From: Extensimonas vulgaris
GTDB lineage: Bacteria; Pseudomonadota; Gammaproteobacteria; Burkholderiales; Burkholderiaceae_C
Length of the DNA: 64,000 nucleotides
Assembly: GCF_003337425.1 (NCBI RefSeq)
Contig: NZ_QPJU01000010.1
Location: 1 to 64,000 of the forward strand
Direction of reading: 5' to 3'
Both the position numbers and the translations under genes were made by a program. The notes under the pieces are model-generated. The model did not search any database. It was not told where the DNA came from and saw nothing but the letters and a program-made list of their open reading frames with translations. Positions within the stretch are counted from its first letter, which is position 1, and every line of letters begins with the position of its first letter. This document shows positions 9,717-21,483 of this stretch, one piece after another.

Positions 9717-9742
9717 AAGGCCGCTTTGCGCGGCCTTTTTCT
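9717..9742 (+). terminator. Rho-independent terminator after yidC
   Basis: AAGGCCGC and GCGGCCTT form a GC-rich stem around a short TTTG loop, followed by TTTTTCTT. It lies 18 bp past the yidC stop and ends the rpmH-yidC transcript, so mnmE probably has its own promoter in the next 65 bp. Confidence 0.85.
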
Positions 9743-9807
9743 TCTGCGCTCGCCCCTTCCCGCTCCCTGGCACGCGCTCCTCCAGCTCGCGTCGCTACAC
9801 TGCCTCC

Positions 9808-11232
9808 ATGCTTGCACGCCACGCCGACCCCATCGTCGCCATCGCCACGGCGCCCGGCCGGGGTGCCGTGGGGATCGTGCGCGTCTCTGGCAAGCAGTTG
9901 GAGAGTCTTGTGCAGGCGCTGTGCGGCCGCAGCCTGCGCCCGCGCGAGGCCGCCTACCTGCCTTTTCTGGACGCCCGCGGCGAGCCCATAGACCAAGGGC
10001 TGGCGCTGTTCTTTCCCGCGCCGCGCAGCTACACCGGCGAAGACATTCTGGAATTGCAGGCGCACGGCGGCCCTGTGGTGTTGCAACTGCTGCTTGCGCG
10101 CTGCCTGGAAGCGGCCGCAGAGCCCGATCCCGCGACGGGCGCGCCGCGGCTGCCGGGTCTGCGGGTGGCGCAACCTGGCGAATTCACCGAGCGTGCCTTT
10201 CTCAACGGCAAGATCGACCTGGCGCAAGCCGAGGCAGTGGCCGACCTGATCGATGCGAGCACCGAGGCCGCAGCGCGCAGCGCGGGCCGCTCGTTGAGCG
10301 GGGCGTTTTCGCACGAGGTGCAACTGCTGCGCGACGCGCTGATCCAGCTGCGCATGCTGGTCGAGGCCACGCTCGACTTTCCTGAAGAAGAAATCGACTT
10401 CTTGCGCAGCTCGGATGCGCGTGGACAGCTACAACGATTGCAGCAACGACTGGCGCAAGTGATGCAACGCACGCAGCAGGGCGCGCTGCTGCGCGAGGGC
10501 ATCAAAGTCGTGATCGCAGGGCAGCCCAATGCCGGCAAGAGTTCGCTGCTCAACGCGCTCGCGGGCGCCGAGCTCGCCATCGTCACGCCCATCGCCGGCA
10601 CCACGCGCGACCGCGTGCAGCAGACCATCCAGATCGAAGGCGTGCCGCTGCACGTGATCGACACCGCGGGCCTGCGTGAAAGCAGCGACGAAGTCGAGCG
10701 CATGGGCATCGCGCGCACCTGGGAAGCCATTGCGGACGCCGATGCCGTACTTTTTCTGCACGACCTCACGCGCGCCGCGGAGCGCGAATACCAGGACGGC
10801 GACGCCGCCATAGAAAGTGCCCTGGTGCAACGCTTGCCACCGCAGGTGCCCATCATCGATGTCTGGAACAAAAGCGACTGCGCGCCGCAGACCGAAGGGC
10901 CTCGACAAAGCCCGGCGCGGCCGGCCATCGTGCTTTCGGCCCGCACGGGGCAAGGCCTGGACAGCCTGCGCCAAACCTTGCTGCAAGTCGCAGGTTGGCA
11001 AACGGCGGCCGAAGGCGTTTACCTTGCCCGCACACGGCATATACAAGCGCTGCAGACGGTACAGCACCATTTGCACCAAGCGGCTTTGCTGCTGGACACT
11101 CCGGACCTGCCGCTGGACTTGCTCGCCGAAGAGTTGCGTCTTGCGCAAAACGCCCTGGGCACGCTGACGGGAGAATTCACATCGGAAGATTTGCTCGGGG
11201 TGATTTTTTCGCGCTTTTGCATCGGCAAGTGA
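9808..11232 (+). CDS. mnmE: tRNA uridine-5-carboxymethylaminomethyl GTPase MnmE
   Basis: With MnmG it modifies the wobble uridine of several tRNAs. 474 residues from [19 protein letters not shown]. The N-terminal tetrahydrofolate-binding domain is followed by a helical domain holding an inserted G domain (GQPNAGKSS at 238-246, DTAG at 285-288), and the protein ends with the catalytic CIGK motif (471-474). The frame is open from 9700, but conservation begins at this ATG. Its partner mnmG lies 12 kb downstream. Confidence 0.97.
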   Translation: MLARHADPIVAIATAPGRGAVGIVRVSGKQLESLVQALCGRSLRPREAAYLPFLDARGEPIDQGLALFFPAPRSYTGEDILELQAHGGPVVLQLLLARCLEAAAEPDPATGAPRLPGLRVAQPGEFTERAFLNGKIDLAQAEAVADLIDASTEAAARSAGRSLSGAFSHEVQLLRDALIQLRMLVEATLDFPEEEIDFLRSSDARGQLQRLQQRLAQVMQRTQQGALLREGIKVVIAGQPNAGKSSLLNALAGAELAIVTPIAGTTRDRVQQTIQIEGVPLHVIDTAGLRESSDEVERMGIARTWEAIADADAVLFLHDLTRAAEREYQDGDAAIESALVQRLPPQVPIIDVWNKSDCAPQTEGPRQSPARPAIVLSARTGQGLDSLRQTLLQVAGWQTAAEGVYLARTRHIQALQTVQHHLHQAALLLDTPDLPLDLLAEELRLAQNALGTLTGEFTSEDLLGVIFSRFCIGK

Positions 11233-11320
11233 TACCGTGTGCAGAAAATGCCCGGCTTGTCGTATCGCCCGCCCCGCTCGTTTTGCCGTTCCCCACGTTA
11301 TGCCCCCACTCGACCCCCCC

Positions 11321-11863
11321 ATGACATCTGCAGCGGCTACGCGCCGCCGTCTGCTGTTCGCAGGCATTGCGGTGGCAGCGACGCTCGGCGGCGCGGCCCT
11401 GGCGTGGCGCAAGCTGCGGCTTGCGGAAGTGTCTGCGACGGCCGAAGCCGCCCTCTGGACGCAAGCTTTCGACACGCCCGGCAGTGGTGGCCGGTTGGAG
11501 ATGCGCAGCTTTGCGGGCCGTCCCCTGCTGCTCAACTTCTGGGCCACCTGGTGCCCCCCATGCATCGCCGAATTGCCGCTGCTGGACGCGTTTTACCGCA
11601 CGCACCGCAGCGCCGGCTGGCAAGTGCTCGGGCTGGCGATCGATCAAGCGGCTTCGGTACGCAACTTCTTGCAGCGCCAGCCCGTGGCCTTTCCCATCGG
11701 GTTGGCGTCGCAAGGCGGCATCGAGCTCGCGCGCACCTTGGGCAATACGGCGGGTGGATTGCCCTTTACGGTGGTTTTCGACGCCTCGGGCAAGGTGCGG
11801 CACCGTAAAATCGGGCAAGCGAGCCCTGCTGACTTGCAGCAATGGGCCGCCAGCATCGGCTGA
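11321..11863 (+). CDS. TlpA-like thioredoxin-fold protein
   Basis: Membrane-anchored periplasmic thiol-disulfide protein of the TlpA/ResA group. About 180 residues: an N-terminal signal anchor (RRRLLFAGIAVAATLGGAALAW), then a thioredoxin fold with the redox motif WCPPC in NFWATWCPPCIAEL and a later GLPFTVVFD cis-Pro region. An ATG at 11300 would add seven residues. It could maintain or reduce cysteines of cytochromes or other periplasmic proteins; no client gene is adjacent. It stands between mnmE and accB as a single gene. Confidence 0.85.
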   Translation: MTSAAATRRRLLFAGIAVAATLGGAALAWRKLRLAEVSATAEAALWTQAFDTPGSGGRLEMRSFAGRPLLLNFWATWCPPCIAELPLLDAFYRTHRSAGWQVLGLAIDQAASVRNFLQRQPVAFPIGLASQGGIELARTLGNTAGGLPFTVVFDASGKVRHRKIGQASPADLQQWAASIG

Positions 11864-11977
11864 GACGCGCCATAGCGAACGGAAAGCGCACGAAAGCAGC
11901 GCACAAGCCTCTCACACCAAGCGTTGAGCGCGAAATTTGCGCACGATCACGAAAAATATCTTCCAAACCGTGCAAAA

Positions 11978-12004
11978 GGGCGAAATTGCAGTAAATTCGC
12001 GCCC
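11978..12004. promoter_or_regulatory. Imperfect palindrome upstream of accB
   Basis: GGGCGAAATT and AAATTCGCGCCC flank a short spacer about 30 bp before the accB start. It may be an operator or overlap the promoter; no regulator is identified. Confidence 0.3.
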
Positions 12005-12031
12005 TCTCGTTTTACTGCCGTCGGAGCATTC

Positions 12032-12475
12032 ATGGACTTACGGAAACTCAAAACCTTGATCGATCTCGTGTCTGAATCAAACGTCTCGGAGCTCGAGATC
12101 ACGGAGGCAGAAGGCAAGGTGCGCATCGTCAAAGGTGGTGCAACCATGGTTCAGCAATACGTGCCGGTGGCAGCACCCGCGGCCCCGGCGGCAGCGCCTG
12201 CCGCTGCGGCTGCCGAACTGCCCGCGCCCACGGCCTTGCCGGGCCATGTGGTCAAGTCGCCCATGGTGGGCACGTTCTACCGTGCGCCCAGCCCCGGCGC
12301 CAAGCCCTTCGTCGAGGTGGGCAGCCAAGTCAAAGAAGGCGACACGCTGTGCATCATCGAGGCGATGAAGATCCTCAACGAAATCGAAGCCGACAAAGCC
12401 GGCACCGTTACGCGCATCCTGTGCGAAAACGGGCAGGCCGTGGAATACGGACAGCCGCTGTTCGTGATCGAGTAA
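12032..12475 (+). CDS. accB: Biotin carboxyl carrier protein of acetyl-CoA carboxylase
   Basis: Carrier subunit of acetyl-CoA carboxylase. 147 residues from [16 protein letters not shown]; an Ala/Pro linker (about 45-68) joins to the biotinyl domain, where K113 in [11 protein letters not shown] is the biotinylated lysine. The ATG is preceded by GGAG. It is followed by the duplicated accC start region. Confidence 0.97.
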   Translation: MDLRKLKTLIDLVSESNVSELEITEAEGKVRIVKGGATMVQQYVPVAAPAAPAAAPAAAAAELPAPTALPGHVVKSPMVGTFYRAPSPGAKPFVEVGSQVKEGDTLCIIEAMKILNEIEADKAGTVTRILCENGQAVEYGQPLFVIE

Positions 12476-12483
12476 GGCGGCGC

Positions 12484-12576
12484 ATGTTCAAAAAGATACT
12501 GATCGCCAACCGCGGGGGTCATGCCACAGGCATGGCGAAGCAAATTGCCCTGGCACGCGCAGCGTGCGGGCGATGA
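12484..12576 (+). CDS. Decoy mini-ORF 1 with the accC start sequence
   Basis: A 30-residue frame starts with the first eleven AccC residues ([11 protein letters not shown]) and then reads through the inserted palindromic segment to a TGA. It begins 8 bp after the accB stop. The peptide has no known function. It would be translated from the accB-accC mRNA if initiation occurs here, and ends 15 bp before the next copy. Confidence 0.4.
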   Translation: MFKKILIANRGGHATGMAKQIALARAACGR

Positions 12577-12591
12577 GCCGCGGGAGAAACC

Positions 12592-12684
12592 ATGTTCAAA
12601 AAGATACTGATCGCCAACCGCGGGGGTCATGCCACAGGCATGGCGAAGCAAATTGCCCTGGCACGCGCAGCGTGCGGGCGATGA
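12592..12684 (+). CDS. Decoy mini-ORF 2, identical to mini-ORF 1
   Basis: Second identical 30-residue frame, preceded by the strong GGGAGAAACC ribosome-binding sequence and ending 15 bp before the true accC ATG. If translated it could couple ribosomes into accC or compete with it. Confidence 0.4.
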   Translation: MFKKILIANRGGHATGMAKQIALARAACGR

Positions 12685-12699
12685 GCCGCGGGAGAAACC

Positions 12700-14049
12700 A
12701 TGTTCAAAAAGATACTGATCGCCAACCGCGGCGAAATCGCCCTCCGCATCCAGCGCGCCTGCCAGGAGCTCGGCGTCAAAGCCGTGATGGTCTATTCCGA
12801 GGCCGACCGCGAAGCCAAATACGTCAAGCTTGCCGAAGAAGCCGTGTGCATAGGCCCTGCGCCTTCGCCGCTGAGTTACCTCAACATGCCGGCCATCATT
12901 TCGGCCGCTGAAGTGACCGACGCCGAGGCCATCCATCCCGGGTACGGTTTTTTGAGCGAGAACGCCGATTTTGCCGAGCGCGTCGAAAAGAGCGGCTTCG
13001 AATTCATCGGCCCGAGTCCCGAGTCCATCCGCATCATGGGCGACAAGGTTTCGGCCAAACAGGCCATGATCAAGGCCGGCGTGCCTTGCGTGCCGGGCTC
13101 GGAAGGGGCATTGCCAGATGACCCCGTGCAGATCCGTCGCATTGCGCGCGCCGTGGGGTACCCGGTGATCATCAAGGCGGCCGGCGGTGGTGGCGGGCGG
13201 GGGATGCGCGTGGTGCACACCGAGGCGGCGTTGATCAACGCCGTGCAAACCACCAAGTCCGAAGCGGCAGCGGCCTTTGGCAACCCTTCGGTTTACCTGG
13301 AAAAATTCCTGCAAAACCCGCGCCATATCGAAATCCAGGTGCTTGCCGACAAGCACCGCAATGCCGTCTATCTGGGCGAGCGCGACTGCTCCATGCAGCG
13401 GCGCCACCAAAAGGTGATCGAAGAGGCCCCCGCGCCCGACATTCCGCGCCGGCTCATCGAGCGCATCGGCGAGCGCTGCGTGGCCGCGTGCAAGAAAATC
13501 GGCTACCGCGGCGCGGGTACGTTCGAGTTCCTGTACGAAAACGGCGAGTTCTACTTCATCGAGATGAACACGCGCGTGCAGGTCGAGCACCCCGTCACCG
13601 AATGGATCACCGGCATAGACATCGTGCGCACGCAAATCCTCGTTGCGGCGGGCGAAAAGCTGCCGTTCACACAGCGCCAGATCCAGTTGCGCGGCCATGC
13701 GATCGAGTGCCGCATCAATGCCGAAGACGCGTACAAATTCACCCCCTCGCCGGGCCGCGTCACGATGTGGCATCCGCCCGGCGGGCCGGGCGTGCGTGTC
13801 GATTCGCACGTCTATACCAACTACTACGTGCCGCCGAACTACGACTCGATGATCGGCAAAATCATCACGCACGGCGATACTCGCGAACAGGCGCTCGCGC
13901 GCATGCGCACGGCGCTTGCCGAAACGGTGGTCGAGGGCATACAGACCAACATCCCGCTGCACCGCGAGATGCTCGTGGATGCCAAATTCGTCGCCGGTGG
14001 CACGAGCATCCATTACCTCGAGGAATGGCTCGAGCAGCACAAGCGCTGA
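12700..14049 (+). CDS. accC: Biotin carboxylase subunit of acetyl-CoA carboxylase
   Basis: ATP-dependent carboxylation of the biotin on AccB. 449 residues, full length: N-terminal [20 protein letters not shown]-grasp glycine loop [14 protein letters not shown], the conserved [18 protein letters not shown] and [14 protein letters not shown], and a C-terminal biotin carboxylase domain. The start at 12700 is the only copy of the duplicated ATG that leads into the full protein. Confidence 0.97.
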   Translation: MFKKILIANRGEIALRIQRACQELGVKAVMVYSEADREAKYVKLAEEAVCIGPAPSPLSYLNMPAIISAAEVTDAEAIHPGYGFLSENADFAERVEKSGFEFIGPSPESIRIMGDKVSAKQAMIKAGVPCVPGSEGALPDDPVQIRRIARAVGYPVIIKAAGGGGGRGMRVVHTEAALINAVQTTKSEAAAAFGNPSVYLEKFLQNPRHIEIQVLADKHRNAVYLGERDCSMQRRHQKVIEEAPAPDIPRRLIERIGERCVAACKKIGYRGAGTFEFLYENGEFYFIEMNTRVQVEHPVTEWITGIDIVRTQILVAAGEKLPFTQRQIQLRGHAIECRINAEDAYKFTPSPGRVTMWHPPGGPGVRVDSHVYTNYYVPPNYDSMIGKIITHGDTREQALARMRTALAETVVEGIQTNIPLHREMLVDAKFVAGGTSIHYLEEWLEQHKR

Positions 14050-14086
14050 AACGCTTTCCCTCTTCTTTCTATCGCGTTTTCCTCTT

Positions 14087-15004
14087 ATGTTTGAGCTGCA
14101 CCTGCTGTGTCCTGAAGACCGTGTCGAAGCCGTGAGTGAAGCCCTGGAGGCGCTCGGGGCGCAGAGCGTGGCGGTGGAAGATGCGGATGCGCAAACCGAG
14201 GCCGAGCAGGCGCTCTTTGGCGAGCCGGGCATGCCGCCGCCGCGCGAAGGCTGGCAGCACAGCCGCCTGCATGCCTTGTTTGCTACCGAAGAAGAAGCGC
14301 AAAGGGCACGCCAGATCTTGCCTATGCAGGATTTCTTTGCCAATTGCGCGGTGCTCGAACTGACCCCTGTGCCGGACCAGGACTGGGTGCGCCTGACGCA
14401 AACGCAATTCGCCCCCGTGGAGATCACGCCCGACTTTTGGATCGTGCCAAGCTGGCACGACTTGCCGCCGCAGGCGCGGCGCAGCATCCGGCTCGATCCG
14501 GGGCTGGCCTTCGGCACCGGCACGCACCCCACCACGCGCATGTGCCTGCGCTGGATGGCGCGACAAGGAGCCCGCCCGAACGCAGCAGCCTCGCCCTTCG
14601 GGCGTGTGCTCGACTATGGCTGCGGCTCGGGCATCCTGGCGCTGGGCGCGGCAAAGCTCGGCGCCACCGAGATCGACGCCGTCGATATCGACCCTGCCGC
14701 CGTCCAGGCCACGCTGGAGAATGCGCGCGCCAACGACATCCAAGCCATGGGCGTGCAGCTGCGCGTGGGCTTGCCGGAGCTCGCGCAGGGCCCATACCAG
14801 ACCGTGTTGGCCAACATCCTTGCGAGCCCGCTCAAGGTCTTGGCGCCTTTGCTGAGCGCTCACGTCGCGCCGGGCGGCGCGCTCGTGCTCGCCGGCATCC
14901 TCGAGCGCCAGGCGCAAGAGCTGCAAGAAGCCTACGCGCCCTGGATACGCCTCGAAGTCGCCGACAACGAGGACGGTTGGATTTTGATGACCGGCACGCG
15001 CTGA
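14087..15004 (+). CDS. prmA: Ribosomal protein L11 methyltransferase
   Basis: SAM-dependent trimethylation of ribosomal protein L11. 305 residues from MFELHLLCPEDRVEAV. The N-terminal substrate-recognition domain is followed by a Rossmann methyltransferase with VLDYGCGSGILALGAAKLGA and the NPPY-like VLANILASPL. It follows accC by 37 bp, the usual order in Burkholderiales. The frame is open further upstream inside accC, but the conserved N-terminus begins at 14087. Confidence 0.95.
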   Translation: MFELHLLCPEDRVEAVSEALEALGAQSVAVEDADAQTEAEQALFGEPGMPPPREGWQHSRLHALFATEEEAQRARQILPMQDFFANCAVLELTPVPDQDWVRLTQTQFAPVEITPDFWIVPSWHDLPPQARRSIRLDPGLAFGTGTHPTTRMCLRWMARQGARPNAAASPFGRVLDYGCGSGILALGAAKLGATEIDAVDIDPAAVQATLENARANDIQAMGVQLRVGLPELAQGPYQTVLANILASPLKVLAPLLSAHVAPGGALVLAGILERQAQELQEAYAPWIRLEVADNEDGWILMTGTR

Positions 15005-15069
15005 CCCGCTCGCCAGCCTTCGGCGGTCGGGGATGGGCCCGCAAAGAGGGCGCCTACAATGGGCCGCTG

Positions 15070-16332
15070 ATGAGCCAGATCACACGCTGCCCCTTTTGCG
15101 GAACCCGCTTCAGGGTCGTCGCCGACCAGCTGCGGGTTTCCGACGGCTGGGTGCGTTGTGGACGCTGCCATGAGATTTTCGACGCTGCCTCGCAACTCCT
15201 GACAGCGCAACCCCCGCCGCCACAAGCCCCCACCGCATCGCAGCGCGATGTGGGTGCAGCAAACCCGCCTGTGGGTGCCCCCGCTCCTGAGGGCTTGCTG
15301 CCCGGTGCCGCGGCGCCTGCGCTGGCGCAGGCGCCTTCAGCACCGCGAGACGAGGGGGGCGTGCCAGCGTTCTTGCTGCGCACCGAGGCAAAGCCGCATC
15401 AGGCACCCCCGCAGGCGGCATCCCCTCCCGGGGCTGCGGTATCGGCTGCTATGTCCGAGGCCTCGCACGTACCAGCGCAGAGGGTACAGGAGGAGCAGGA
15501 GGAGCAGGAGGGCTATGAGCTTCCATTCGCCGAGCTGCGCGATTCTGGCTGGCCCGAGGAGTTGGAGGGTGGTGATGCGGCGCTCGAGGTGCAACCCGCG
15601 GGGTCAGGGACGGGCAAGCAACACGCCCTTGGCGACGCACCCCCACCCGAAACGGCGGCCAGAAGGCATGCCGCGCCCACCAGTGAGGCCACACCACAGG
15701 TCGAAGCGGCTGCGCTTTTCGACGCCTCTGCCGAAGAATTGCTCGTGCCAGCGCAAACCCTGCCACCCCCGCACCTGGAGGAGGCTTGGCCCGCGGCCAA
15801 AGAACGGCCGGCGGACCATGAGCCGGGCTTCGTGCGCGCCGCGCGGCGCAAAGCATTTTGGCGGCGGCCGTGGGTGCGTGCGGTGTTGGCGCTGCTCTCT
15901 TTGGTTTTGCTGGGTACGCTCGCGCTGCAGATCATCGTGCAGCAGCGCGACACCATTGCTGCCACGGCGCCGGCCGCGCGGCCGCTGCTGCAAGGTTTGT
16001 GTGCTGCGTTGGACTGCAGTGTGGCGCCTTTGCGCAGCATCACCGACGTGGTGATCGAAAGTTCATCTTTCATCAAAGGGCGGGGCGACAGTTATCGGCT
16101 CGCCGTGACCCTGCAAAATCGTGCGGCCCATCCTTTGGCGATGCCGGCTTTGGAGCTCACCGTGACCGATGCACAGGATCAGCCCGTCGCGCGCCGTGTG
16201 CTGTTGCCGCAAGACCTGGGCGCACCCGCAGAATTGCCCGCACATGGCGAGTGGCAGACCTCGGTCACGGTCGTCGTCACCACGGGTGGAGCGCGCGTGG
16301 TCGGCTATCGTCTTTTGGCTTTTTATCCCTGA
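15070..16332 (+). CDS. Zinc-ribbon, DUF3426-type membrane protein
   Basis: 420 residues with an N-terminal MJ0042-type zinc ribbon (CPFCGTRFRV...VRCGRCHEIFDA, four Cys), a long Pro/Ala/Glu-rich disordered middle (about 45-260), one transmembrane helix (VRAVLALLSLVLLGTLALQI) and a C-terminal DUF3426 beta domain. The family is common in betaproteobacteria between prmA and a PfkB kinase and its role is unknown. The topology suggests a cytoplasmic metal or nucleic-acid binding head tethered to a periplasmic domain. Confidence 0.85.
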   Translation: MSQITRCPFCGTRFRVVADQLRVSDGWVRCGRCHEIFDAASQLLTAQPPPPQAPTASQRDVGAANPPVGAPAPEGLLPGAAAPALAQAPSAPRDEGGVPAFLLRTEAKPHQAPPQAASPPGAAVSAAMSEASHVPAQRVQEEQEEQEGYELPFAELRDSGWPEELEGGDAALEVQPAGSGTGKQHALGDAPPPETAARRHAAPTSEATPQVEAAALFDASAEELLVPAQTLPPPHLEEAWPAAKERPADHEPGFVRAARRKAFWRRPWVRAVLALLSLVLLGTLALQIIVQQRDTIAATAPAARPLLQGLCAALDCSVAPLRSITDVVIESSSFIKGRGDSYRLAVTLQNRAAHPLAMPALELTVTDAQDQPVARRVLLPQDLGAPAELPAHGEWQTSVTVVVTTGGARVVGYRLLAFYP

Positions 16333-16355
16333 CTTTTTCAACCTCCTTTTCAACC

Positions 16356-17252
16356 ATGGCCGCCCTCATTTGTGGTTCTCTCGCGTTCGACACCATCATG
16401 ACGTTCGCGGGGCGTTTTGCCGAGCAGATCCTGCCCGACCAATTGCACATTCTCAATGTTTCGTTTCTGGTGCCGACCCTGCGGCGCGACTTCGGCGGCT
16501 GCGCGGGCAACATTGCCTATGGCCTGCGCTTGCTGGGCGGCACCCCATGGCCCATGGCGATGCTCGGCAGCGACGGCGGTGGCTATTTGCAGCGTTTGCA
16601 AGCGCTGGGCATTCCAACCGATCATGTCGGCGTGGCCGAAGATACCTACACGGCGCAGGCCATGATCATGACCGACCTCGACAACAACCAGATCACTGCG
16701 TTCCACCCTGGCGCAATGCAGCAAGCGCACGCCATGCGCGTCACGCCGCACCCGGATATGGCGCTGGCCATCATTGCGCCTGACGGCCGCGAGGCCATGC
16801 TGGAGCATGCCGAACAGCTCGCTGCGGCGCAGATTCCTTTCGTTTTCGATCCAGGGCAGGGCTTGCCGATGTTCGACGGGCGCGAGCTCGCGCGTTTCAT
16901 CGAGCAAGCCAGCTGGGTCACGGTGAACGATTACGAGGGCAAGATGCTGTGCGAGCGCACAGGCTGGTCGCTTCGAGAAATCTCGCGCAAAGTGCGCGGT
17001 CTGGTCGTGACACTGGGCGCGCAAGGCTGTGAGGTCTGGGCGGAAGGGGCCAAGACGCATGTGCCGGCCGTCCAGCCCACGCAGGTCGTCGATCCCACGG
17101 GCTGCGGCGACGCCTGGCGCAGCGCCCTGCTGTATGGGCTCGAGCGCGGCTGGTCGCTGGCGCGCTGCGCAGCGCTGGGCAACCGCGTCGGTGCCATCAA
17201 GGTCGCCCAGCGCGGCCCGCAGAATTACACGCTCGATTTCCGCCCTGAATGA
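16356..17252 (+). CDS. PfkB-family carbohydrate/nucleoside kinase
   Basis: 298 residues of the ribokinase/PfkB fold, beginning MAALICGSLAFDTIM. The substrate-side motif GGCAGNIAYGLRLLGG is near residue 50 and the C-terminal PfkB signature is DPTGCGDAWRSALLYGL, with the catalytic Asp of the G-GD motif. Subfamily resembles adenosine-kinase-like sugar kinases; substrate is not clear. It starts 23 bp after the zinc-ribbon gene, so the two are likely cotranscribed. Confidence 0.85.
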   Translation: MAALICGSLAFDTIMTFAGRFAEQILPDQLHILNVSFLVPTLRRDFGGCAGNIAYGLRLLGGTPWPMAMLGSDGGGYLQRLQALGIPTDHVGVAEDTYTAQAMIMTDLDNNQITAFHPGAMQQAHAMRVTPHPDMALAIIAPDGREAMLEHAEQLAAAQIPFVFDPGQGLPMFDGRELARFIEQASWVTVNDYEGKMLCERTGWSLREISRKVRGLVVTLGAQGCEVWAEGAKTHVPAVQPTQVVDPTGCGDAWRSALLYGLERGWSLARCAALGNRVGAIKVAQRGPQNYTLDFRPE

Positions 17253-17280
17253 GCGCAGAAAGTGGCGCGCGGCCTGCGGC

Positions 17281-19384
<2,104 letters not shown>

Positions 19385-19450
19385 GCCTGCGTTCACAGCG
19401 TGGGGGCGCGACGCCAAGGGCCGCGGCTGCAGGCGCGCGCGATTTTGCGC

Positions 19451-20764
19451 ATGATGGCGCCCATGCAGACCGAAAATTCTGATCGTCTTTCGTTTCGCAG
19501 CGCGCTGTGGCTGGCCGTGGCCTTGTCGCTGGGCGCGGCGGTGTCGCTGGGCATCACGCGCTTTGCCTATGCGCTGATCTTGCCGCCCATGCGCGCCGAC
19601 CTCGGCTGGTCTTACACCCTCGCCGGGGCCATGAACACCGCGAATGCGCTGGGTTACCTGCTGGGCGCGCTGGCCACGCCGCTTTTGCTGCGACGCCTGG
19701 CGCCGGGGGCGCTGCTGCTCGCCGGCAGCGTTCTGGGCACGCTGTTCATGGCGCTCAGCGGTTTTTTCGTAGCGCCAGCGCCTTTGCTCGCGCAGCGCCT
19801 GCTCGCGGGCGTGGCGAGTGCGCTGGTGTTCGTGACGGGCGGGCTGCTTGCGGCGCGGCTGGGCAGCGTGCAGGCGCGGCGCAGCGGTTTGCTGCTCGGG
19901 CTTTACTACGGCGGCGCGGGCTGGGGTATCAGCGCGTCGGCCTTGCTCGTGCCTGCGGTGCTGGCGCGCGCGCCCGGGCCGCATGCGTGGGCCTGGGCCT
20001 GGTGGGCGCTCGCGGGAGTTTGCGCGCTTGCCACGGCGGTACTGCGCTGGCCCGTGCGCGTGTTGCGCGGCCTGGACGCAGCGCCTGCCGCATCTGCAAC
20101 GGCGGCTGCGGCCAGCGGCGCGCAGCCTCATGAGACGTCCGCCAACATGCAAGATGCGGCGTCCGCCAAGGCAGCCGGCACCGCGTCGGCCGCGCCGCCG
20201 CTGCGCTGGCGGGCATTGGCGCCGGCGCTCGCGGGTTATACCTTGTTCGGCGTGGGCTACATCGGCTACATGACCTTCGTCGTCGCGCTGCTGCGCGAGC
20301 AGGGGGCGAGCGGCGCGGCGGTGACGGTGTTCTACGCTTTGCTCGGGCTCGCGGTGCTGCTGTCTTCGCGCATCTGGGCGGGCCTGCTCGATCGTGCCAA
20401 GGGCGGCGGGGCGCTCGCGCTGCTCAACGCGCTGCTGGGCGTGGCCACGGTGCTGCCTGCGCTCACGGCCTGGTGGCCCGTGGTGCTGGCTTCGGGCCTG
20501 CTGTTTGGGGGGGTGTTCCTGTCGGTGGTGGCTTCGACCACCGCGCTGGTGCGCCACAACCTGCCGCCGGCGCGCTGGGCGCTGGGTATCAGCGCCTTCA
20601 CGATCGTGTTTGCGGTGGGGCAGATCGTCGGGCCCACGGTGGTCGGCTGGATTGCCGACGGGCCCGGCGGCCTGGCGCGCGGCCTGGTGTTTTCGGCCTG
20701 TGCGCTGTGGCTCGGCGCGCTGCTCGCGGCGCGCCAGAAGCCACTCGGGCAAGTGATGACCTGA
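19451..20764 (+). CDS. MFS transporter, YbfB/YjiJ-like
   Basis: About 437 residues with twelve predicted membrane segments split by a cytoplasmic loop rich in Ala/Ser near residues 200-240. The N-terminal SLGITRFAYALILPPMRADLGW and YTLAGAMNTANALGYLLGAL match the YbfB/YjiJ group of major facilitators. Substrate unknown. The start is uncertain among ATGs at 19451, 19454 and 19463. Confidence 0.85.
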   Translation: MMAPMQTENSDRLSFRSALWLAVALSLGAAVSLGITRFAYALILPPMRADLGWSYTLAGAMNTANALGYLLGALATPLLLRRLAPGALLLAGSVLGTLFMALSGFFVAPAPLLAQRLLAGVASALVFVTGGLLAARLGSVQARRSGLLLGLYYGGAGWGISASALLVPAVLARAPGPHAWAWAWWALAGVCALATAVLRWPVRVLRGLDAAPAASATAAAASGAQPHETSANMQDAASAKAAGTASAAPPLRWRALAPALAGYTLFGVGYIGYMTFVVALLREQGASGAAVTVFYALLGLAVLLSSRIWAGLLDRAKGGGALALLNALLGVATVLPALTAWWPVVLASGLLFGGVFLSVVASTTALVRHNLPPARWALGISAFTIVFAVGQIVGPTVVGWIADGPGGLARGLVFSACALWLGALLAARQKPLGQVMT

Positions 20765-20770
20765 AGCGGC

Positions 20771-21379
20771 TTACTTCAGCAGCCCTTCGGCCTTGAGTGC
20801 AGCCTGCACGGCGGGACGAGCGCCCACGCGGGCCTGGTAGGCCTGCAGGTTGGCGAAGCCCGAAATATCGAGCTTGACATAACCCGTCCAGCTCAGCACG
20901 GTGAACAGGTAGCAATCGGCCACGCTGAACTGCGCGCCGAGCAGGTAGTCCTTGCCCGCGAGCTCGCCGTTGACCCAGGCCAGGCGCTTTTGCAGGTGCT
21001 CGCGCACCTGCGCGCGGTATTCGTCGGGCACACCGGGTTTGAACAGCGGGCCGAAGCTCTTGTGCAGCTCGCTCGAGATGAAGGACAGCCACTCCTGCAG
21101 GTGGTAGCGCGCCATGGTGCCGTTGGCCGGCGCGAGGTTTTTGCCGGGCACCTGGTCGGCGATGTATTGCACGATGACGCCGACTTCACGCAGACGCTCG
21201 CCGTTGTCGAGCTCGAGCACGGGCACGTAGCCCAGCGGGTTGATGGTGTAGAAATCGGTGCCGTCCTGCAGTTTGTGGCTTTGCAGGCTGGTGAGCACGG
21301 GCGTGAACGGCAGGCCGGCCTCTTGCAGCGCGATGTGCGGACACAGCGAGCAGGCGCCGGGGCTGTAGTAAAGCTTCAT
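20771..21379 (-). CDS. Beta-class glutathione S-transferase
   Basis: 202 residues. MKLYYSPGACSLCPHIALQEAG carries the beta-class Cys10, the residue that forms a mixed disulfide with glutathione, and NPLGYVPVLELDNG is the glutathione-binding cis-Pro region. Detoxification or redox role. It converges with the MFS gene. Confidence 0.92.
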   Translation of the reverse strand: MKLYYSPGACSLCPHIALQEAGLPFTPVLTSLQSHKLQDGTDFYTINPLGYVPVLELDNGERLREVGVIVQYIADQVPGKNLAPANGTMARYHLQEWLSFISSELHKSFGPLFKPGVPDEYRAQVREHLQKRLAWVNGELAGKDYLLGAQFSVADCYLFTVLSWTGYVKLDISGFANLQAYQARVGARPAVQAALKAEGLLK

Positions 21380-21483
21380 GAAGGGACTCCTTGGTTGTGT
21401 GGTTGAGGGCCTTGGATGTTATGCGGTTGGGCGAATTTTTGCTGGCGGGCGTGGTGCCCACACGCGCAGCAAGCAGGCTTGAA

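Larger units (their letters stand above)
12484..12731 (+). repeat. 108-bp tandem duplication of the accC start (2.3 copies)
   Basis: The first 32 bp of accC (ATG through CGCGG) occur three times, at 12484, 12592 and 12700. Each of the first two copies is followed by an identical 76-bp segment. That segment holds two small palindromes (CATGCC-ACA-GGCATG at 12520-12534; GCACGC-GCA-GCGTGC at 12553-12567) and ends in the ribosome-binding sequence GGGAGAAACC. The period is exactly 108 bp (36 codons) and the two full copies are identical. The third copy continues into intact accC. This looks like a REP-like palindromic segment inserted after accC codon 11 with duplication of the 32-bp start, then amplified once. 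Confidence 0.9.

Noticed and set aside
7875-9773. Long minus-strand frame opposite yidC
   Set aside because: Mirror of yidC codons; yidC is fully conserved on the plus strand.
12484-12731. Possible CRISPR-like array from regular repeats
   Set aside because: Only 2.3 directly adjacent 108-bp units with no variable spacers, and the unit contains the accC start.
12700-14049. accC as a pseudogene because of the upstream repeats
   Set aside because: The third copy runs without interruption into a full-length biotin carboxylase with all motifs.
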